This document shows, one piece after another, positions 59,301 to 64,000 of a stretch of 64,000 nt of DNA. The translations under genes and the position numbers were made by a program. Below the pieces are notes generated by a model that worked only from the letters and a program-made list of their open reading frames with translations, made no database searches and was not told the DNA's origin. Source of the stretch: Eimeria necatrix (lineage: Eukaryota > Apicomplexa > Conoidasida > Eucoccidiorida > Eimeriidae); contig NW_013654699.1 of the NCBI RefSeq assembly GCF_000499385.1, positions 1 through 64,000 on the forward strand, written 5' to 3'. How positions within the stretch are numbered: the first letter of the stretch is position 1; every line of letters starts with the position of its first letter.

Positions 59301-62300
59301 CCTCAGCAGATCCTGCCGCTGCAGCTGAGCCATATGATGCTACTGCTAGAGGGGAACTGATATCCCCTTCCTCCGATAAGTAAGGCGCCAGTGGCTCTCC
59401 GCGGCCAAACAGGCCATATGTGTCGGCCGCTTGCTGCTGCTCCTCCTGCTGCTGTGGGCTGGCACGCGGCTGCTTTTGTGACGCTACTGGCTTGAGGAAC
59501 ACCCTGCCCCTCCCGCCCACTCTGCTGCTGCCGCTGCTGCTGCTTGTGCTGCTGCCATCGTCTGCTGCTGTGGCGACGACGGAGAGGCGCATGGCTGCAA
59601 AGAAGCGGGGGTCTATTGGCAGTTCGTCGTCGCCCGTAGCCTCCACTCTGAGCCCGTATATCTTCCCAGCCTCAATTTCTGTCAACGTTTGCTGCTGCTG
59701 CTGCTGCTGCGAGGCAGGGCAGAAAGAACCCCCCTCTTCTTTTGCCCACGTTTCTGCGCTTGACGCAGCACTTCCTGTCACAGGCCACCCTCTTTCCAGG
59801 TTTGTCGAAATGGCCGACGGCAGCAGCACCAGGCGCAGCGAGCGCAGGCGCACAAACTGCAGCTCCGCAACTAGCTGAGGCCCATTACTGCTGCTCGTGC
59901 TGATAGTGCTGCTGCTGGAGGGGTTTCTTGGTCTCCAGGGGCTGAGAAGCCTTTGATCCCACGCCTCGAGGTGAAGTAACGGCAGCCGCTGCTGCTGCTG
60001 CTGCAAAAGTGGGTCCGTTTCACGAGAAGCTGCGAAGAAGGGAGGAGGAACAAATATTTCTCGCGAGCTCAGGGGACAACTACGCGTAAAGGGATTGGCA
60101 GAAAAGGAAAAGGGGACAGGCAACGGCAGAGCAGACACGTCCTCCTGGGATGCAGCCAGCCCAACGCATGCAGCATCAGTCGCTATCTGCGAGTCGCCCG
60201 CTGCTCTTCTTGCTGCTGCTGCTGCTGCTGCTGCAGAGTCTCCCGCCTGCGCCAACGCGTACCGCGTCGACGCCTCGGCCGTCGAAAGACACAGCAGGAG
60301 AGGAGCATGCGGAGACGTGAGCAGCTCTCCGTGTGCAAGAGCAGCAGCAGGTGTTGTTGGTTTTTCTGAGCTGTGCAGGCGCAGCATGCGTATTGCCTCT
60401 GTGTCTGGACTGCCAAACTGCAGCACCATACGGGACGCCACCCCAGGAAGCAGCGGAAGCCGCACCGTCTGGAAATTTTCCTGCTGCTGCTCATTGCCTT
60501 GTGCTGCTGGTTGGCCTGGAGCTTGTGCTGCTCCGGAGGCAATGAGGGGCGCGGGGAATGGCAGAAGCCTAAGCGGGGGAGACATAAACAGCAGCAGCCG
60601 GTCCCGCAGCTCTCCCTTTTCCCAGAGGGGTAGCAGCTGTTGTTCCCGCTCTGCTGCTGCAGCTGCCCTCCACTCCCCAAGCGAACTCTGTAGCAGCTGC
60701 AGCTGCTGCCTGCCGAGGGCGGCCTCTAAGAAGGCTGGAGCACCTTTTGGGGGTTCAACTGTGGCTTGTAGAGCAAAAGCACCGCAGCAAAGAGACGGCA
60801 ACACCGTTAGCAATGCCACGGAGTAGCCGTTGCCTGCTGTTGCTGCCGCTGCTGCTGCTCGAGGCAGCACTTGCAGCATTGGAAGATTCGCCTGGTTTGG
60901 CTGCTGGTTGTGCTGTCCGTGGTGTGGAGTGGCCGGCGTCAGTGACCAACGCGTGGGCAGACTAGCAAGGCCGTGCAAAGGCCTCAAGGCGGAGTCATAG
61001 GCAAAGAGAGCAAAGGCGTGTTCAGCTCCACACTGAACATAAAGCCCTTCCTCAGACCCCTGAAGCCCGTCGACGCCCTCTGCATCCCAGCTACTCGACA
61101 CGGTTGTTGTTTTGGCAGCAGCCAAAGTAGCAGAAGCCACAGGCAGGCCCCCAAGGGCCTCCATCAATGTGCCCTTACTCGCCCTATCTGCATACGACCC
61201 GTAGGGCACCGCAGCAGCGCGAGATAGAGACGGCAAAGGCCGCACCTCGATGAGCTCCGGATAGGCACAAGATATCAACAAGGAGGTGACCTCCTCGCGG
61301 TGGGAACTGCGTCGACAAGCAAAAACAGAAGCGTAGGTTTCTGCTGAATTGTGCAAGCCAACAAGCACGAGTTTGCACAGGACTGAAGCAGTAGCAACAG
61401 CTGGCGTTTCAGCAGCCACAAACGCTGCAGCAGCATAAGCCACGGAGCCTAGAGCCAACGCTTCAGCTGCAGCAAAACAAATGTTGAAGAATGGCGAAGA
61501 AGGGCTTAGCAATAGCAAAACAACTCATTGCAGCCAGCAACAACTAAGGAGCCGCCATAGCAGGAGCTATTTTGTTTCTGGCCTCGCCACAGGAGCAGCA
61601 ACAGCAGCAGCAGAGAGTTCAAACAATAACAGCAGCAGCAACGAAGGCGGCAGCCACAGCAAATGCTCACGTGACTTGTGGGTCCTTGGGAGCGTAAGAG
61701 CTTTTAATCTGAACAGAAACTGGAGAGCGGCTGGGGCGAAGACAAACAAAGCGCTGCACAGCGCCGCTGCCCTCCGGTAGAATAGCCACGGATGCTGCCT
61801 CATCGTCAGTCTCGCTGTCGTCTGCTGCTGTTGCCGCTGGCACTTCTGCAGAACTGTGAGAAAGTGCAGTAGCAGTGACGCTATGTCTGTACGCCTCTGG
61901 GCGAGGTGGAGGCCCTTCCTTGAGAAACACTGTGATATGTCCGCCTACCGTCAACGTAATCTCTCCTGCCACACCCCGAAGGCTGCCAGTGCTGCTGCTG
62001 TTGATTGCAGCAATTGGTGCGCCATAGAGCAAAAGGTCTGCAGAGTCACCAGCGGGAGGAGCTGGAGCGTGGAGGTCAAGCTGCTGCAGCAGCGCCGTGG
62101 CTAGCGCCCCTCCCAGTGCTGTGGTGCTGCTGCTGTTGGGGTCCTGGGTGAGGCGCTGCAGCAAAGGCGCTGTCCTGCTGCTGCTGAGGCGCACGGGAGG
62201 AGGCAGAGGCAATGCAACGGAGCTCATCGAGGCCCACAACTCCACGGGGAGGTAAACATCAACTCGAGCCGAAGCTTGCAGCCTCTGCTGGTGCTGCTGT

Positions 62301-64000
62301 TGCGGCACAGTGGCTGTAACTCGAGAAGAGCCCTTTCGAAGTCCCCTCAAGGAGACAATGCCGCAAGTGAACGGGATAGCACCACCAGCCTGCAGCAGCA
62401 ATAGCACGCGAAAGAAGTAGCTAAGAAAAGAGAAACAAATTATATTCGGCTGGAGCCATCGCAGCGAGACACGCACAGAGATTCCTCATGGAAAGGCGTC
62501 AGCTCTCACCGCACATGCATTAGCAGCAGCACACACCGCAGCACCACCACCAACGGCAGTAGCAAGATACGCAGCAGCAGCAACAGCCCGGAATCTGCAG
62601 CGTTCGCTTTGGGCTTGGTGACTCACACGAGTGGTAATGGCAACAGCAGACCCCTCGACAGCAAAGCGGGCGTCGGGGCAGCTCGCAAGCTGACTGCGGT
62701 GAACCCAGAAAGGATGAAGCACATCGGTCTCAGTCCCTGCTGCTGCACCGGAGGCAGCTTGAAGCCTTTCCTCTATTCCTATTGTTCCCTCTCGCGGCCT
62801 CGCAGCAGCATCAGAGGCCAGCAAGTGCTCTCGGGCGTCCTCCACAGTCTGCGGCCACTGACTGTTCGGGACACAGCCCACAGAGTCGCCCTCAGCCAAC
62901 AGCCATCGGCGAGAGGCCTCGGGGAGGAGCGGCAGGAAATCTGTCAAGTCTGCCAGTGCTATCAAAACCCCCTGAAGAGACAGAGCAGCAGCACGCACGT
63001 GCTGGACCCGGTCATGCAGGTGGACGAAAAATACCGCAAGCATAAGTGCAGGCAAACGAGACACCAGAAAGCCATACCAAAGAGAGGCACAAAGTACACA
63101 GTCGCACGAATATCACACAGAGTTCTCGCAGTAGCAGGGCAAGAGTCAAGGATAATCTGAAGGGGAGAAGCTCAAAGTCTTGATCCCGAATGCCTGTGGG
63201 CGCTTCTTGTGTATTTGCTGACGAACCGTGGCCTCTTCTGCTCTATCTGCCGCTTTAATTGCTGTCTTAATGTCTCCTCTGGCAACTGGCAGCAGCAGAT
63301 GCTGCATTCTCAGCTCTATGGTCACTGGGGGAGCCACAACGACTGAGAGCAGCACCGCGTTCTGCGGCTGTCTTTTGTCTCTCAGCAGCAAAGTCGCTAC
63401 CCCTGGGGCGATGCCCTCCACAGTGAAGACTTCCGTAGGATCCACAGGGGCCCCTGCAACCACTAGTCCAGAGGAGGACAGACGACCCGCGCGAGATGGC
63501 ACAGCATATACCACAGCGCAGATTGACGGGTCCGAAGAAGACAAAACGAACTCTCCTGTGAAGCAGCAGCACACACACACAACTGGTTCTGCCTGGATCT
63601 TTACTCTCAGTCTCAGTTCATACGCCGAAGACGCGAGCTCAAAGCCAACGTTGGGGAGCTTGGGAAACCCACAAACGAACACATTCGGAAGGAGAATCGG
63701 CTGCATTCAGGATAGACTGAGGGCTTTGAGTTTTGAACTTAGTGACTAATTATTCAAATTTGCGTACCAGATCCTCCCTGCGGCTCTAGGGGGAAGCGCG
63801 AGCCAGGCGCGAAGACCAGAGGAGCTGTGAGTCTTCGCATGGGCGCTGAAGGGACCCCCAAGCCCCCTGCTCCTGCAGCTGTGTCAACAGTGTAGTGAGT
63901 GCTCAGCAAACGAAACGAAACAGGAGGAACGACGCGCACAGGCAGCGAGATGGACAGGGGCCCCTCTGACATCCAAACAGGCCCCGGAGGGGAGCCCACT
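53350..64000 (-). CDS. gp210/NUP210-like nuclear pore membrane protein, 5' end cut off
   Basis: A probable pore-membrane nucleoporin: gp210 proteins have a huge lumenal region of repeated Ig-like (BIG2-type) domains, one C-terminal membrane helix and a short cytoplasmic tail. Predicted exons: beyond 64000 to 63768, 63555-63227, 62971-62510, 62389-61671, 61504-58428, 57931-57588, 57300-56579 and 56353-53350, all in phase, about 2,960 residues so far. Ig-like signatures: FTCGIVSLRGLRKGSSRVTA, LRDQRGRIIATPSSIL joined to LDVLSSHPSVVSASVV, VKGLQRGCAAVWVYW, and ADDQGRPFSPPH. The C-terminus has PPLLVFSLVACLGAIGFWLF as the membrane helix, followed by a roughly 90-residue basic tail ending STRFYDN. 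Many poly-A, poly-S and poly-Q inserts enlarge it beyond the usual 1,900. Another large secreted or membrane protein with bacterial-type Ig repeats remains possible. The 63227 donor is weak. Confidence 0.65.

Overview
The window looks like nuclear DNA of a coccidian apicomplexan, most likely an Eimeria species. The reasons are genes with many short introns, apicomplexan-type housekeeping proteins, and very dense CAG/GCT trinucleotide tracts that are translated as poly-Q, poly-A, poly-S or poly-L depending on frame. A decayed chromodomain-bearing Ty3/gypsy (chromovirus) element fits the same assignment. Gene models were built by eye from frame continuity, GT/GC-AG splice sites with matching phase, and remembered family motifs; no database search was run.

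Layout. 0.1-3.5 kb: a minus-strand chromovirus remnant with three LTR-like copies, two of them in inverted orientation. 3.6-4.8 kb: a 192-bp tandem duplication and a perfect 24-bp-arm hairpin. 6.2-13.3 kb (+): a complete 12-exon clathrin heavy chain. 15.1-17.6 kb (-): an unrecognised single-exon membrane protein. 17.6-22.2 kb: gene-poor. 22.2-23.8 kb (+): an intronless hexose transporter of the major facilitator superfamily. 25.6-26.8 kb (-): frataxin in three exons. 27.9-28.7 kb (+): SRP9 in three exons. 28.8-29.6 kb (-): a tentative small gene. 30.4-34.3 kb (-): a five-exon patatin-like phospholipase. 35.7-41.9 kb (+): an eight-exon ATG7, the E1-like enzyme of the ATG8 system, with one GC-AG intron. 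44.4-46.8 kb (-): an OTU-domain deubiquitinase-like protein. 47.6-51.8 kb (+): an unrecognised Gln-rich protein. 53.4-64.0 kb (-): the 3' part of a very large gp210/NUP210-like nuclear-pore membrane protein that runs off the right edge.

The window changes character near 33 kb. To the left, coding regions are almost free of homopolymeric amino-acid runs; to the right, exons and spacers alike are saturated with CAG-type repeats. This matches the repeat-poor/repeat-rich segmentation described for Eimeria chromosomes. The genes do not form an operon or a pathway; they are unrelated housekeeping functions (vesicle coat, sugar uptake, Fe-S biogenesis, signal recognition particle, lipid hydrolysis, autophagy-type conjugation, ubiquitin editing, nuclear pore). 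I found no convincing new multi-gene system. The least explained items are the 807-residue membrane protein, the Gln-rich protein, the tentative gene at 28.8-29.6 kb and the structured non-coding repeats.
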